From the NCBI GenBank assembly GCA_021801345.1, contig JAJYYA010000021.1, positions 43,506 through 107,505 of the forward strand: a stretch of 64,000 bases of DNA, read 5' to 3'. The notes beneath the pieces were generated by a model that saw only the letters and a list, made by a program, of their open reading frames with translations, ran no database searches and was not told the origin of the DNA. Within the stretch, counting starts at the first letter, position 1. Every line of letters begins with the position of its first letter. This document shows positions 21,572-31,273 of this stretch, one piece after another. The DNA is from Nitrospirota bacterium. GTDB taxonomy: Bacteria > Nitrospirota > Leptospirillia > Leptospirillales > Leptospirillaceae. The translations under genes and the position numbers were made by a program.

Positions 21572-23749
21572 GTGACGATCGAGGCCCTGATCGATGCGGT
21601 GGCGGCCTACAACCCCAACCCCGAATCCCTCGATCTCATTCGCAAGGCCTACTCCCTGGCCCTCAAGTCCCACGAGGGCCAGCTTCGCCAGTCGGGGGAG
21701 ACCTACATCAACCATCCCCTCTCGGTCGCGATGATCCTGGCCGATATGAAGGTCGACACCCAGTCCCTTGTGACCGCTCTCCTGCACGACACCCTCGAGG
21801 ATACCTCCCTTACGCCCGAGGAGATCGAGGCCACCTTCGGAAAGAAGGTGCTCCACCTGATCGACGGCGTCACCAAGATCGGAAAGTTCCACTTCAAGAA
21901 GTCCCGGGCGGAGAAGCAGGCAGAAAACTTCCGGAAGATGCTTCTCTCCATGTCGGAGGACATCCGTGTTCTCCTTGTGAAGCTGGCCGACCGTCTCCAC
22001 AACATGCGGACGATCGAGTGGCTCGATCCGGCCAAGCAGCGGGCCATCGGTCAGGAGACTCTCGATATCTACGCCCCGCTGGCCAACCGCCTCGGGATCG
22101 GCTGGATAAAGCTCGAGCTCGAGGACCTTTCCTTCCGGGCCCTCGATCCTGAAACCTATGCCGACCTCCGCGCCCGGGTGGCCAGAAAGCGCAAGGAGAG
22201 CAAGAACTATATCGACCAGATCGTGCGGAGCGTCTCCCAGACTCTCCAGGAAAACGGCGTTCCCGGACGGGTCATCGGGCGATACAAGCATATCTACAGC
22301 ATCTACCGGAAGATGACGCTCCAGGAGATTCCCTTCGACGAGATCTACGACCTGATGGGGATCCGGGTCATCACCGACTCCAAGCTCCACTGCTACGGGA
22401 TCCTGGGGCTCCTTCACGGCATCTACAAGCCCATGGCCGGCCGCATCAAGGACTTCATCGCCGTTCCGAAGTCCAACATGTACCAGTCGCTCCACACCAC
22501 CGTCATCGGCCCCGAGGGCGTTTTGATCGAGTTCCAGATCCGTACCGAGGAGATGCACCGCGTGGCAGAAGAGGGGGTCGCCGCCCACTGGAACTACAAG
22601 GAAAACTCCGACGGCGCCCCGACCCTCTCCGACCTCAAGGTGGTGACCTGGCTCAGACAGCTCGTGGAGTGGCAGAAGGAGCTTTCCGACAACCACGAGT
22701 TCATGAACTCCGTCAAGCTCAACCTCTTTCCCGACGAGGTCTACGTCTTCACCCCCAAGGGGGATGTGCGGGAACTGATCAAGGGGGCCACCGCCATAGA
22801 CTTCGGCTACGCCATCCATACCGAGGTGGGCCACCGCACTGTGGGGGCCCGGGTCAACGGGCGATGGGTTCCCATCAAGACCGTCCTGGAAAGCGGAGAT
22901 GTCGTCGAGATCATTACCAACGCCTCCCAGACTCCCTCCAAGGACTGGCTCCGCTTTGTCGCCACCCCGAAGGCCCGGGCCCGGATCCGCCACTGGATCA
23001 AGGAGGAGGAGACCCGGCAGGCGGCCGAGATCGGGCTTCGTGCCCTCGAAGCCGAAGCCTCGAAGCTCCACCACCGCTTCGGCGAGTTCACAAAGTCTCC
23101 CCACCTCGAAATCCTCCTCTCCTTCTCGGATCTTCCCGAACCGACCCTCGAGGATGTCTATTCGCGGGTCGGCTTCGGCCGGATCCCGGCTTCGGCCGTT
23201 TTGCGGAAGATCCTCCCCGAACAGACGGGGGAGGCGTCCTCCCCGCCTCAGGTGTCGCCGCACTCCTCCGCGGTCCCGATCATCGTTCGGGGCGGCGGCA
23301 AGGATCTTCTGATCGGACTTGCCCATTGCTGCAGCCCTGTTCCGGGAGAGGAGATCGTGGGCTATGTCTCCCGGGGACGGGGGATCATCGTCCATACCGC
23401 CGATTGTCCCAACCTTCTGCACCTCTCGCTTGAGGCGGACCGGATCGTTCCGGCCGTCTGGGAGTCGTCGCGGGAAGCGATCTTCGACGTCCATCTCCGG
23501 GTATCGATGGAGGACAAGCCGGGGATGCTCGCCGCCGTCTCGGCGGCCATCAGCGAGCGGGGCGCGAACATCACCCATGCCGAAGTGAAGCAGGCCAAGC
23601 ACCTGATGGGCGTCCTCGACTTTACGGTCACAGTAGGCAATCTTTCCCATCTCGAGGAGATCATGGCTCGCATCCAGCATGTGAAGGGCGTGGTCCGGGT
23701 CCAGCGGATCAAGACGGCCACCGCTCCGGGCGACAATCCCCGATCCTAA
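21572..23749 (+). CDS. rel: Bifunctional (p)ppGpp synthetase/hydrolase RelA/SpoT
   Basis: Makes and degrades the stringent-response alarmone. From GTG 21572 the protein is 725 residues. The HD hydrolase domain has His-Asp-Thr-Leu-Glu-Asp-Thr near residue 70. The synthetase domain includes Tyr-Lys-His-Ile-Tyr-Ser-Ile-Tyr-Arg-Lys-Met and Met-Tyr-Gln-Ser-Leu-His-Thr. A TGS domain lies at about 390-450 and an ACT domain at the C-terminus. The HD motif is intact, so both activities are expected. The frame is open further upstream into recJ, but the family N-terminus (a Thr-Ile-Glu-x-Leu-Ile-like start) fits GTG 21572 with GGAAGGAG just upstream. Confidence 0.93.
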   Translation: MTIEALIDAVAAYNPNPESLDLIRKAYSLALKSHEGQLRQSGETYINHPLSVAMILADMKVDTQSLVTALLHDTLEDTSLTPEEIEATFGKKVLHLIDGVTKIGKFHFKKSRAEKQAENFRKMLLSMSEDIRVLLVKLADRLHNMRTIEWLDPAKQRAIGQETLDIYAPLANRLGIGWIKLELEDLSFRALDPETYADLRARVARKRKESKNYIDQIVRSVSQTLQENGVPGRVIGRYKHIYSIYRKMTLQEIPFDEIYDLMGIRVITDSKLHCYGILGLLHGIYKPMAGRIKDFIAVPKSNMYQSLHTTVIGPEGVLIEFQIRTEEMHRVAEEGVAAHWNYKENSDGAPTLSDLKVVTWLRQLVEWQKELSDNHEFMNSVKLNLFPDEVYVFTPKGDVRELIKGATAIDFGYAIHTEVGHRTVGARVNGRWVPIKTVLESGDVVEIITNASQTPSKDWLRFVATPKARARIRHWIKEEETRQAAEIGLRALEAEASKLHHRFGEFTKSPHLEILLSFSDLPEPTLEDVYSRVGFGRIPASAVLRKILPEQTGEASSPPQVSPHSSAVPIIVRGGGKDLLIGLAHCCSPVPGEEIVGYVSRGRGIIVHTADCPNLLHLSLEADRIVPAVWESSREAIFDVHLRVSMEDKPGMLAAVSAAISERGANITHAEVKQAKHLMGVLDFTVTVGNLSHLEEIMARIQHVKGVVRVQRIKTATAPGDNPRS

Positions 23750-23764
23750 AGGAGACCCAACGCC

Positions 23765-24673
23765 ATGGAACAGTCCAAAAGAGAGAAGCTCCTTGCCGAG
23801 CACATGAGGGCCCGGCCCCATCTCAAGGAGATCTTCCAGTTTCTGGAGAAGATCGAAGAGGTTCGCTCCGCCTCGATTCCCGACGAGCTCCTCTCCCTGA
23901 TCGACCTCCGCGACGCCTCTGTCCGGGACCGGCTTGCCCGGGGTATTCCCCTGATCGATCGGCCGGGGTTTGCAAGGCTCTCCCTTTCGAACACGGGAAC
24001 CGCCTTCCGCAAGCTTCTTACCGTCATGAAGCAGGGGGGAGGGGAGCGGGAGATCTACGCCTCCCGGATCGCGACCTTCGTCCGGAGCGAAGGAGGGGAC
24101 GAGGGGGCGGTCATCGCCCGGATCCTCTCCCGGGAAGATGGCTACCTCGACCAGGTCTCCCAGACGATGGAGGTCCCGAGGCCCCTTTTGGTCTTTCTCG
24201 TCAAGATGGCGCTCCGGACCTCCTTCGAACGTCTCCACGAGACTCTGCTGGCCTTTCTTCGGGGAGTGGCCTGGGAGTATACCCACTGCCCCGTCTGCGG
24301 GGCTCCCCCCGTGATCGGACAGGCTGTCGGAAACGACAGGAGGCGCTACTACTGCTTTTTCTGCTCGTGGCACTGGGAGACCGAGCCCCTGGCCGGATGC
24401 CCCTCCTGCGGGGAGACCGACAGCGAGCTTTTCAACCTGCTCTACAAGCATCCCAACGAGCATCAGGGCCTTCTCGCCTGCGAGAGCTGCCGGACCTATC
24501 TCAAGATGGTCGACCAGCGCGCCGGCCCCGACCTTCTGAATCCCGACATCCAGGAGATCCTGGGCCTTCATCTCGACATGGCTGCGGGAGAGCTGGGCCT
24601 TCATCCGCTCGGTCAGCCCGTCTCCCAGGCCGAGGTCATCGTGCGGCCCGGCATCGACGACTATCGCCCGTAG
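23765..24673 (+). CDS. fdhE: Formate dehydrogenase accessory protein FdhE-like
   Basis: A 302-residue rubredoxin-like protein of the FdhE family, which in E. coli helps maturation of formate dehydrogenase. The C-terminal half has the typical paired cysteine motifs: Cys-Pro-Val-Cys-Gly near residue 178, Cys-Phe-Phe-Cys-Ser near 199, Cys-Pro-Ser-Cys-Gly near 213 and Cys-Glu-Ser-Cys-Arg near 240. These would bind iron or zinc. It lies 15 bases after relA/spoT with AAGGAG upstream. No formate dehydrogenase subunit is in the window, so its client is outside or the protein has another role. Confidence 0.82.
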   Translation: MEQSKREKLLAEHMRARPHLKEIFQFLEKIEEVRSASIPDELLSLIDLRDASVRDRLARGIPLIDRPGFARLSLSNTGTAFRKLLTVMKQGGGEREIYASRIATFVRSEGGDEGAVIARILSREDGYLDQVSQTMEVPRPLLVFLVKMALRTSFERLHETLLAFLRGVAWEYTHCPVCGAPPVIGQAVGNDRRRYYCFFCSWHWETEPLAGCPSCGETDSELFNLLYKHPNEHQGLLACESCRTYLKMVDQRAGPDLLNPDIQEILGLHLDMAAGELGLHPLGQPVSQAEVIVRPGIDDYRP

Positions 24674-24715
24674 CGAAAACCACTCCACCGCTTCTCCGTT
24701 TCCGAAAGGGTCCCC

Positions 24716-24949
24716 ATGGACGATGTTCCAAGCATTCCCAATATGATCGTCAACTATTCGATCATCATTGCCGGTCTGGTCCTGACCGTTTTCATCATCT
24801 CGGCCAGCTTCTACTTTATCGTCCGCCACGAACGCCACCTGAACAAGCAGTTCCCGGAGTCCGAGAAGAAGGTCGACCCGTGGGGCTATCCTCTTGAGGA
24901 AAAAAAGGAATCGAAACCGTCCGCCCCTCCTGGCGCTCCGGGCTCTTGA
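24716..24949 (+). CDS. Small single-TM protein of unknown function
   Basis: A 77-residue protein, ATG at 24716 with GAAAGGG upstream, 42 bases after fdhE. It has a short N-terminus, one transmembrane helix at about residues 14-37 with aromatic residues at its cytoplasmic end, and then a charged tail rich in Lys, Glu and Pro with an internal Asp-Pro-Trp-Gly-Tyr-Pro motif. The layout resembles small subunits of respiratory or transport complexes, but I cannot assign it. Its stop codon overlaps the -35 of the hrcA promoter. Confidence 0.65.
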   Translation: MDDVPSIPNMIVNYSIIIAGLVLTVFIISASFYFIVRHERHLNKQFPESEKKVDPWGYPLEEKKESKPSAPPGAPGS

Positions 24950-24974
24950 CAGCTTTTCGCCTTCCTGATATATT
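24946..24974 (+). promoter_or_regulatory. Sigma70 promoter of the hrcA-grpE-dnaK-dnaJ operon
   Basis: TTGACA at 24946-24951, a 17-base spacer, and TATATT at 24969-24974. The CIRCE operator begins one base after the -10, so HrcA binding would cover the transcription start. The -35 overlaps the stop codon of the preceding small gene. Confidence 0.88.
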
Positions 24975-24975
24975 T

Positions 24976-25002
24976 TTAGCACTCCTTAGTTCCGAGTGCT
25001 AA
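24976..25002 (+). promoter_or_regulatory. CIRCE operator (HrcA binding site)
   Basis: A perfect TTAGCACTC-N9-GAGTGCTAA inverted repeat, the established binding site of the heat-shock repressor HrcA. It lies between the -10 box and the hrcA ribosome binding site, so the operon is autorepressed. It would be released when GroEL is occupied by unfolded protein. Confidence 0.97.
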
Positions 25003-25017
25003 ATCTGGAGGGAAGGC

Positions 25018-26085
25018 GTGAAAGATCGTGACAGCAGGCAAGAGGTTCTCGATGCCAGGAAGTGGGAGGTGCTCTCGGCCACCGTGTCGGGGTATATCCG
25101 TTCCGCCCTCCCCGTCGGCTCCCAATCTGCGGGCCGATCCTTCGGATTGGCCTATTCTCCCGCGACCATCAGGAACATCATGAGCGAACTCGAGGCGATG
25201 GGGTATCTGACCCATCCCCATACCTCGGCCGGCCGGATCCCGACGGAGAAGGGGTTTCGCTACTTCGTCGACCATACGGACTTTCCCGACGAGGATCGCG
25301 AGTCCTGGGAGAGCCTCTCCCGGGAGATCGAGCCTCTCTTGGCCGATGCGCCTCTTTCCGAGTTCGGACCTGTCGTGACCGAGGTTGTCCGGCAGGTGGG
25401 TCAGCGGAGCGGGTACGCAGGCTTTGTCGTCGAGACCGGGACCGCCTCCGAGGTCCGGGTCGTGGCAGTGGAGGCCTGTCCTCTCTCCGAACGCCACGCC
25501 CTTCTGGTCGTGATCCTCGAGACGGGCCATCTCCTGAAGCGGACCTTCTCCTATCCGGAGGGAATCGGCTGGCCCGAGTTCCGGCGCATCGTGTCCCGCA
25601 TGAACCGGATCGGGCGCAATTCGACCCTTTCCGAGATCATGGAGGCCCTCCTTCGTGAGACGGAAGGGATCTCGCTCGCTCTCGAGGCCCTTCTTCTGGA
25701 GCTCGCAAGGCTGGGCGGAACCCCCGATGTCCGCCTTTTCGGGGCCTCCCGCTTTGCCAAGGTTCCGGAGTTTTCGAACGTCCAGGAGCTCGAGTCGGTC
25801 TTCGAGGCCTTTGAGCAGCAGGTGTCCCTTTTCGGCTTCTTTCGGAAGTTCTCTTCCCTCGCCGCTCCACGGCGGATCGTCGTCTCGATCGGCTCCGAGA
25901 ACGAGCTTCCGGGGCTTGATTCCTGCGCCATGGTGTCGATTCCTCTCTCCCGCTCCGGGGCATGGTACGGAACGATCGGCGTTGTTGGTCCCGTTCGTAT
26001 GGCTTACGGCCAGGTCATTCCTCTGATGGCTCGTCTTTCGGAGCGCCTCAATCTCTGGCTCTCCACCTTTGACGGAGAGGAATGA
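25018..26085 (+). CDS. hrcA: Heat-inducible transcription repressor HrcA
   Basis: Represses class I heat-shock genes by binding CIRCE. The 355 residues begin with a winged-helix domain containing Tyr-Ser-Pro-Ala-Thr-Ile-Arg-Asn-Ile-Met-Ser-Glu-Leu-Glu, then the conserved His-Thr-Ser-Ala-Gly-Arg-Ile-Pro-Thr-Glu-Lys-Gly motif, then the GAF-like effector domain. The start is GTG at 25018 with GGAGGGAAG upstream, 15 bases after the CIRCE repeat. It heads the operon with grpE, dnaK and dnaJ. Confidence 0.95.
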   Translation: MKDRDSRQEVLDARKWEVLSATVSGYIRSALPVGSQSAGRSFGLAYSPATIRNIMSELEAMGYLTHPHTSAGRIPTEKGFRYFVDHTDFPDEDRESWESLSREIEPLLADAPLSEFGPVVTEVVRQVGQRSGYAGFVVETGTASEVRVVAVEACPLSERHALLVVILETGHLLKRTFSYPEGIGWPEFRRIVSRMNRIGRNSTLSEIMEALLRETEGISLALEALLLELARLGGTPDVRLFGASRFAKVPEFSNVQELESVFEAFEQQVSLFGFFRKFSSLAAPRRIVVSIGSENELPGLDSCAMVSIPLSRSGAWYGTIGVVGPVRMAYGQVIPLMARLSERLNLWLSTFDGEE

Positions 26086-26126
26086 GCCGATGGTCAGCAA
26101 AAGGAATTTTTTCGAAAGGATGGCGC

Positions 26127-26675
26127 ATGTCGGATGAACGGCCCGAGGAAGCACGCGAGGGGGAAGAGCCCCTGATCGAACAGGAACAGCCGGCACAGTC
26201 GGGTTCGATGCCCGATCCTTCCGGGGAGAAGAGCCCCGAAGAGGTCTGGAAAGACAAGTACCTGAGGCTTTTGGCCGACTTCGACAACCACCGGAAGCGA
26301 ACGGTCCGCGACCTTGAAGACGGACGTCGTTTTGCAAACGAAGGACTTCTCCGCGCCATTCTTCCCGTTTTAGACAACCTCGAACGCGCCCTGGCACATG
26401 CCGGAGATGGCGGGGATCTCGGTCCCTCCTGCGAGGGGCTTCTCGAGGGGCTTCGCCTGACGTCGAAACAGTTCCTGGAGACCCTCGAAAAGAACGGCGT
26501 GACCCGAGTGCCGGCGGAAGGAGAGCCCTTCGATCCCTCGGTTCACGAGGCCGTCGGATATGCCGAAAACGCGAACCATCCCGAAGGGACGGTCGTCGAG
26601 GTCTACCAGCAGGGGTACCGGATCCACAACCGGCTGGTCCGTCCAGCCATGGTCACGGTAAGCCGGGGCGCGTAA
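26127..26675 (+). CDS. grpE: Nucleotide exchange factor GrpE
   Basis: Releases ADP from DnaK. The 182-residue product has an acidic, poorly conserved N-terminus, a long helix with [14 protein letters not shown], and the C-terminal beta domain with Pro-Phe-Asp-Pro-x-x-His-Glu-Ala and Gly-Tyr-Arg-x-x-x-Arg-Leu-Val-Arg-Pro-Ala-x-Val. I prefer ATG 26127, with AAAGGA seven bases upstream. An ATG at 26082 overlapping the hrcA stop would add 15 residues. Confidence 0.94.
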   Translation: MSDERPEEAREGEEPLIEQEQPAQSGSMPDPSGEKSPEEVWKDKYLRLLADFDNHRKRTVRDLEDGRRFANEGLLRAILPVLDNLERALAHAGDGGDLGPSCEGLLEGLRLTSKQFLETLEKNGVTRVPAEGEPFDPSVHEAVGYAENANHPEGTVVEVYQQGYRIHNRLVRPAMVTVSRGA

Positions 26676-26766
26676 GAAAAGAACGTCAAGGGATCCAAGC
26701 ACAATAGGACGGCGCAGGCCTTTGCCTCGCGCCAGAGTGTCTTCCTCATACGAAAGGACAAGCTCC

Positions 26767-28689
26767 ATGGGCAAGATTATCGGTATCGATCTCGGAACTA
26801 CGAACTCCGTCGTTTGCATCATGGAGGGGGGCGAGCCCGTCGTCATTCCCAACCAGGAAGGTTCGCGCATCACGCCCTCGGTCGTCGCCTTTACCGACAA
26901 GGGGGAGGTTTTGGTGGGGCAGGTGGCCAAGCGTCAGGCGATCACCAACCCCGAAAACACCATCTACTCCGTCAAGCGCCTCATCGGCCGCAAGTTTAAC
27001 TCCGACGAGGTTGTGCATGCCATGAAGCGACTTCCCTACAAGGTCGTTCCCGGCCCCAACGGCGATGCCTACGTCGAGATCCGCGGCAAGCAGTACTCCC
27101 CCGCCGAGATCTCCGCAAAGATCCTCATCAAGCTCAAGCAGGCGGCGGAGGACTACCTCGGAGAGAAGGTCTCCGATGCGGTGATCACTGTTCCGGCCTA
27201 CTTCAACGACGCCCAGCGCCAGGATACAAAAAACGCCGGGGCGATCGCCGGGCTCAACGTCCTCCGGATCATCAACGAGCCGACCGCCGCCTCCCTGGCC
27301 TACGGCCTCGACAGCAAAAAGGAAGAAAAGATTGCGGTCTACGACCTGGGCGGCGGAACCTTCGACATTTCGATTCTCGAGATCGGGGAAGGGGTCTTCG
27401 AGGTCAAGTCGACCAACGGCGACACCTATCTCGGCGGAGACGACTTCGACACCGCCATCATCGACTTTATTGCCTCCTCCTATCTCCAGGAGGCCGGTAT
27501 TGACTTGAAGAAGGACAAGATGGCCCTCCAGCGCCTCAAGGAGGCGGCCGAGAAGGCGAAGATCGAGCTCTCCACCGTCATGGAGACGGAGGTCAACCTC
27601 CCCTTCATCACCGCCGACGCCTCGGGGCCCAAGCATCTTGTCATGAAGATCTCCCGCTCCCGTCTCGAGCAGCTTACCGACTCTCTGGTGACCAACTCCC
27701 TCGAGCCGGTGAAAAAAGCCCTGGCCGATGCCGCCATCGAGGCCTCCCGCATCGATGAGGTCGTTCTGGTCGGCGGGCAGACCCGCATGCCCAAGGTCCA
27801 GGAGACCGTCCGGAAGTTCTTCGGCAAGGAGCCCCACAAGGGCGTGAACCCCGATGAGGTGGTGGCCATCGGTGCCGCCATCCAGGGCGCTGTTTTGACC
27901 GGCGACGTGAAGGATGTTCTCCTCCTCGACGTCACCCCGCTCTCCTTGGGTCTTGAAACCTTGGGAGGGGTCTTCACCAAACTCATCGAGCGCAACACCA
28001 CAATCCCGGCCAAGCGAAGCCAGGTCTTTACGACCGCCGCCGACAACCAGTCCTCCGTGACGATCAAGGTCTTCCAGGGAGAGCGTGAGATGGCCGCCGA
28101 CAACAAGCTCCTCGGCGAGTTCGACCTGACGGGGATCACCCCCGCGCCGCGCGGCGTGCCCCAGGTCGAGGTGACCTTCGACATCGACTCGAACGGAATC
28201 GTCCATGTGGGGGCCAAGGACAAGGGAACCGGCAAGGAGCAGTCGATCCGCATCACGGCCCAGGGAGGTCTCTCCAAGGAGGAGGTCGACCGTCTGATCC
28301 GGGAGGCCGAAGCCCATGCCGCAGAGGACCACAAGCGCCGGGAGAGGATCGAGGCGAGAAATACCCTCGAGAACACGATCTATGCCATGGAGAAGAGCCT
28401 CGGAGAGGTCTCCGAGAAGATCTCCGACGTGGAGAGGGGCCAGTTCCGGGAGGCCCTCGAGGCGGCCAAAGGCAAGCTCACCTCCGAAAGCACGGAGGAT
28501 CTCAAGGCCGCCCTTTCGGCCCTCGAGGCGGAGTCCCACAAGCTGGCCGACATCGTCTACAAGAGCTCCCAGCCCCAGGCCGATGCGGCTGGAGCCGGGG
28601 GCCCCGCCGAGGGCGCGGGAGCGGCGGGCCCGGCGGGAGAGACCGTCGTCGATGCGGAATACGAGGACGTCAAGAAAAAACCGTCCTGA
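26767..28689 (+). CDS. dnaK: Chaperone protein DnaK
   Basis: Hsp70 chaperone, 640 residues. The ATPase domain starts Gly-Ile-Asp-Leu-Gly-Thr-Thr-Asn-Ser and includes Tyr-Asp-Leu-Gly-Gly-Gly-Thr-Phe-Asp. The substrate-binding domain and helical lid follow, and the end is a Gly/Ala-rich linker with a short acidic tail. ATG 26767 is preceded by AAAGGA. The gap from grpE is about 90 bases. A hairpin followed by TTTT lies between its stop and dnaJ. Confidence 0.97.
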   Translation: MGKIIGIDLGTTNSVVCIMEGGEPVVIPNQEGSRITPSVVAFTDKGEVLVGQVAKRQAITNPENTIYSVKRLIGRKFNSDEVVHAMKRLPYKVVPGPNGDAYVEIRGKQYSPAEISAKILIKLKQAAEDYLGEKVSDAVITVPAYFNDAQRQDTKNAGAIAGLNVLRIINEPTAASLAYGLDSKKEEKIAVYDLGGGTFDISILEIGEGVFEVKSTNGDTYLGGDDFDTAIIDFIASSYLQEAGIDLKKDKMALQRLKEAAEKAKIELSTVMETEVNLPFITADASGPKHLVMKISRSRLEQLTDSLVTNSLEPVKKALADAAIEASRIDEVVLVGGQTRMPKVQETVRKFFGKEPHKGVNPDEVVAIGAAIQGAVLTGDVKDVLLLDVTPLSLGLETLGGVFTKLIERNTTIPAKRSQVFTTAADNQSSVTIKVFQGEREMAADNKLLGEFDLTGITPAPRGVPQVEVTFDIDSNGIVHVGAKDKGTGKEQSIRITAQGGLSKEEVDRLIREAEAHAAEDHKRRERIEARNTLENTIYAMEKSLGEVSEKISDVERGQFREALEAAKGKLTSESTEDLKAALSALEAESHKLADIVYKSSQPQADAAGAGGPAEGAGAAGPAGETVVDAEYEDVKKKPS

Positions 28690-28716
28690 GACTCTGTTGG
28701 ATGGGTTGCGGCATCG

Positions 28717-28739
28717 GGAGGGGCGAAGCTCCTCCTTTT
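28717..28739 (+). terminator. Hairpin with T-run between dnaK and dnaJ
   Basis: An eight-base-pair stem (GGAGGGGC paired with GCTCCTCC, one G-T wobble) with a GAA loop and a following TTTT. It lies 28 bases after the dnaK stop and 42 bases before the dnaJ start. Because dnaJ has no clear promoter of its own, it may act as a partial terminator that lowers DnaJ relative to DnaK, or as a 3'-end stabiliser. Confidence 0.55.
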
Positions 28740-28780
28740 GCCGTTTTTAGCCACGCGTTAGCCACGGGAAGGATCCTCTT

Positions 28781-29923
28781 TTGTCATCTAGGGACTTTTA
28801 CAGCATCCTCGGGGTCAGCCGTTCCGCCTCGGCCGATGAGATCAAGAAGGCCTACCGGAAACTCGCCATGCAGTACCATCCCGACAGGAACCCGGGGGAC
28901 AAGGCGGCCGAAGCCCAGTTCAAATCGATCAACGAAGCCTACGAGGTTCTGGGAGATCCGAAAAAACGCCAGGTTTACGATACGGTCGGCGCCCAGGGCT
29001 TTTCCGAGGGGGTCGAGGGAGGGTTTTCTTCGGGCTTTCCGGGAGGCTTCGGGCGGGGGGGCGGGAACTTCGGGGACGCCTTTTCCGAGGTGATGAACGA
29101 GTTCTTCGGGATGGGAAGCGGCGCCTCCTCCAGCGGACGCGCCCAGGGAGAGCACATTCTCCGCCAGGTCGATCTCTCCTTCGAGGATGCGGCTCTGGGA
29201 AAGGAGATCTCGATCAAGCTCGCCCGCTGGGAGAGCTGTTCTCCCTGTTCCGGCAACGGCTCGAAGAACGGAAAGTCGGTGACCGTCTGCTCGAACTGCA
29301 AGGGCACAGGTCTGATTCGCGTCCAGCAAGGATTTTTTGTGATCCAGAAAACATGCGGAGCCTGCGGCGGAGAGGGGCGGATCATCTCCGAGATCTGCCC
29401 CGCCTGCTCCGGAAAGGGGCGGATCTCCGTCGACCGGACCATTACCCGCTCGATTCCTGCGGGGGTGACGACCGGGATGAGGGTCCGGATTCCGGGGGAG
29501 GGCCATGCCGGTCTCCAGGGCGGGCCTTCGGGAGATCTTTATCTCGACGTCTCTGTGAAGCCCCACCCGGTTTTTATCCGGGATGGAGACGACCTCGTCG
29601 TCGAGCGGAACCTGACTCTGATGCAGGCGATCTTCGGGACGACCCTCGAGATCCCGACTTTGGGGGCAGGCTACCCCCTGAAGGTCGATCCGGGAACCCA
29701 GCCGGGGACGGTGAGGCGGGTTCGGGGCAAGGGCATCGCCAATCCCGCCACCAAGGGAATGGGGGATCTCGTGATCCGACTCAATGTGGAGATTCCCACG
29801 AGGCTGACCCGAGAGCAAAAGGAGGCCCTCGAACGCTACGGGGAGCTTGCCGGAGAGGCTCCTCACTCCGGATCCGCCCCGGACGGAGGGCTTTTTTCGA
29901 AGGTCAAGTCGATCTTTGACTAA
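28781..29923 (+). CDS. dnaJ: Chaperone protein DnaJ
   Basis: Hsp40 co-chaperone, 380 residues. The J domain at the N-terminus has His-Pro-Asp near residue 35, followed by a Gly/Phe-rich stretch. Four CxxCxGxG zinc motifs lie between about residues 148 and 210 (Cys-Ser-Pro-Cys, Cys-Ser-Asn-Cys, Cys-Gly-Ala-Cys, Cys-Pro-Ala-Cys), and the substrate-binding C-terminal domains complete it. The start is TTG 28781 with AAGGA seven bases upstream. rsmE overlaps its end. Confidence 0.95.
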   Translation: MSSRDFYSILGVSRSASADEIKKAYRKLAMQYHPDRNPGDKAAEAQFKSINEAYEVLGDPKKRQVYDTVGAQGFSEGVEGGFSSGFPGGFGRGGGNFGDAFSEVMNEFFGMGSGASSSGRAQGEHILRQVDLSFEDAALGKEISIKLARWESCSPCSGNGSKNGKSVTVCSNCKGTGLIRVQQGFFVIQKTCGACGGEGRIISEICPACSGKGRISVDRTITRSIPAGVTTGMRVRIPGEGHAGLQGGPSGDLYLDVSVKPHPVFIRDGDDLVVERNLTLMQAIFGTTLEIPTLGAGYPLKVDPGTQPGTVRRVRGKGIANPATKGMGDLVIRLNVEIPTRLTREQKEALERYGELAGEAPHSGSAPDGGLFSKVKSIFD

Positions 29924-30749
29924 AAAACGCCGGGAGGAGACAGATGAGGGGCGGTCCTGCGGACCTGTCCTCTTCTGGATTGGCCCCTCCGACCGGCTCG
30001 AAGAGACGGCGGGGGGGCTTCTTCTTCACCCGGGAAGAGATCTTGCCCTCCATCTTTTCAGGAGTCTCCGCGCGAAAGAGGGAGATCGTTTCGTCTTTGT
30101 CGACCCCGACGCCTCCGGAGAGCGATTTTCGGGGCGGGTCGAGCGCCTCTCCCCGCCGCTCCTCTCTCTTGTCAGACTGCCGTCGGAGCTCCCGGTCCGA
30201 GGGACGGTCTTCGATCTAGCCGTGGCCCTTCTCAAGGGGGAGGGATGGGAGGATCTGATCGAGCCTTTGGCCCTCCTCGGGGCAAGACGGCTCGTTCCCC
30301 TTTTGGCGGAGCGCTCCCAGCTCCGGTGGTCCTCCGAGGTCTTCGCCCGAAAGCGGGAGCGGTTTCTCTCGAAGGTCCGCGAGGCAAGCCAGCTTGCAGG
30401 GCGCGCCGACAGGATGGAGATCGCTTCTCCCGTCGGGCTTGAGAGGTTTTTTTCGGCTCTCAGTCCTTCCGACCGTATTCTTTTCTACGATCCGGATCCC
30501 TTGTCGCGGACCACGGCCGAGATCCTGCCCCTGGCCGGGGAGGGCCCCCTTGTGGCAACCATCGGCCCCGAAGGCGGCTGGTCGGAGAGGGAGAGGGTTC
30601 TTTTTCTCGAGATTGAGAAGGAGGGGAGGGGATTCCGAGCCTCACTGGGTCCCCGCATCCTTCCCGGAAGGCTGGCGCCACTCGTCGTCGCCTCCCTCCT
30701 GTCGCAGGCCGCCGGATCCACGCACTCATACGGAGAGGCAAAGCAATGA
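29916..30749 (+). CDS. rsmE: 16S rRNA (uracil(1498)-N3)-methyltransferase
   Basis: A SPOUT-class enzyme methylating U1498 of 16S rRNA. The C-terminal knot shows [10 protein letters not shown] and Leu-Gly-Pro-Arg-Ile-Leu, both typical of RsmE. The start is unclear: no ATG or GTG exists in the right position. TTG 29916, overlapping the dnaJ stop by eight bases, gives 277 residues and fits the family N-terminus. It often follows dnaJ in bacterial genomes. The end overlaps the next gene by four bases. Confidence 0.86.
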   Translation: MTKKRREETDEGRSCGPVLFWIGPSDRLEETAGGLLLHPGRDLALHLFRSLRAKEGDRFVFVDPDASGERFSGRVERLSPPLLSLVRLPSELPVRGTVFDLAVALLKGEGWEDLIEPLALLGARRLVPLLAERSQLRWSSEVFARKRERFLSKVREASQLAGRADRMEIASPVGLERFFSALSPSDRILFYDPDPLSRTTAEILPLAGEGPLVATIGPEGGWSERERVLFLEIEKEGRGFRASLGPRILPGRLAPLVVASLLSQAAGSTHSYGEAKQ

Positions 30750-31213
30750 TCGGACGCCGTATACTGGCCTTCTGGATCGACCTTTTCCTATCGGTTTTCC
30801 TCACGTCGGCCGGTCTTTGGCTCCTCCGGCAGGAGATTCTCCGGGGAACCGACTCCACCGACCTTTTCAACCCTCTTAGGGCCTGGGCCGAGGGGCGGCT
30901 CCATCCCGTCGCCTGGGTCGTGGGGATCTTTCTCTATTTTTTCCTCTTTCTGTCGATAAACTCCGAGACTCCGGGCCTGACCGCCTTCGGCCTCACTGTC
31001 ATCCGGAACGCCGATGAGGACGGGAGGCAGCGGATCGGCCCCTCCCGGGCGTTGGCCCGGACGATTCTTCTGGCCGGGTCCGTCCTGTTTTTCGGGGCGG
31101 GATTCCTTCCGGTCTTCTTCAACGACCGCCGGCTCGCCCTCCACGATTGTCTCTCCGGAACGCGCATTGTCCGCGTCCGCTCCCGTCTCTCCCGTCCGGC
31201 TGAGACCTCCTGA
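30746..31213 (+). CDS. RDD family membrane protein
   Basis: A 155-residue protein with about three hydrophobic segments (residues 10-28, 53-72 and 105-122). The N-terminal Arg-Arg-x-x-Ala-Phe-Trp-Ile-Asp-Leu fits the RDD family pattern. The middle has Thr-Pro-Gly-Leu-x-x-Phe-Gly-Leu-x-Val and the end has Asn-Asp-Arg-Arg-Leu-Ala-Leu-His-Asp, also typical of RDD proteins. Function in this family is poorly known; some members act in ion transport. The ATG overlaps the rsmE stop (ATGA), so it is the last gene of the heat-shock operon transcript. Confidence 0.75.
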   Translation: MIGRRILAFWIDLFLSVFLTSAGLWLLRQEILRGTDSTDLFNPLRAWAEGRLHPVAWVVGIFLYFFLFLSINSETPGLTAFGLTVIRNADEDGRQRIGPSRALARTILLAGSVLFFGAGFLPVFFNDRRLALHDCLSGTRIVRVRSRLSRPAETS

Positions 31214-31273
31214 CGTCCTTTCCCCGGATCGTCGATTCCCCTCTTCGGGCCTAGTTTTCGGGGTTTGTCCCGC

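Noticed and set aside
21458..24982. A very long minus-strand open frame (over 1100 codons) opposite relA/spoT and fdhE
   Set aside because: It is an antisense shadow produced by the high GC content and codon bias of the real genes. The peptide has no domain and the plus-strand proteins are unmistakable.
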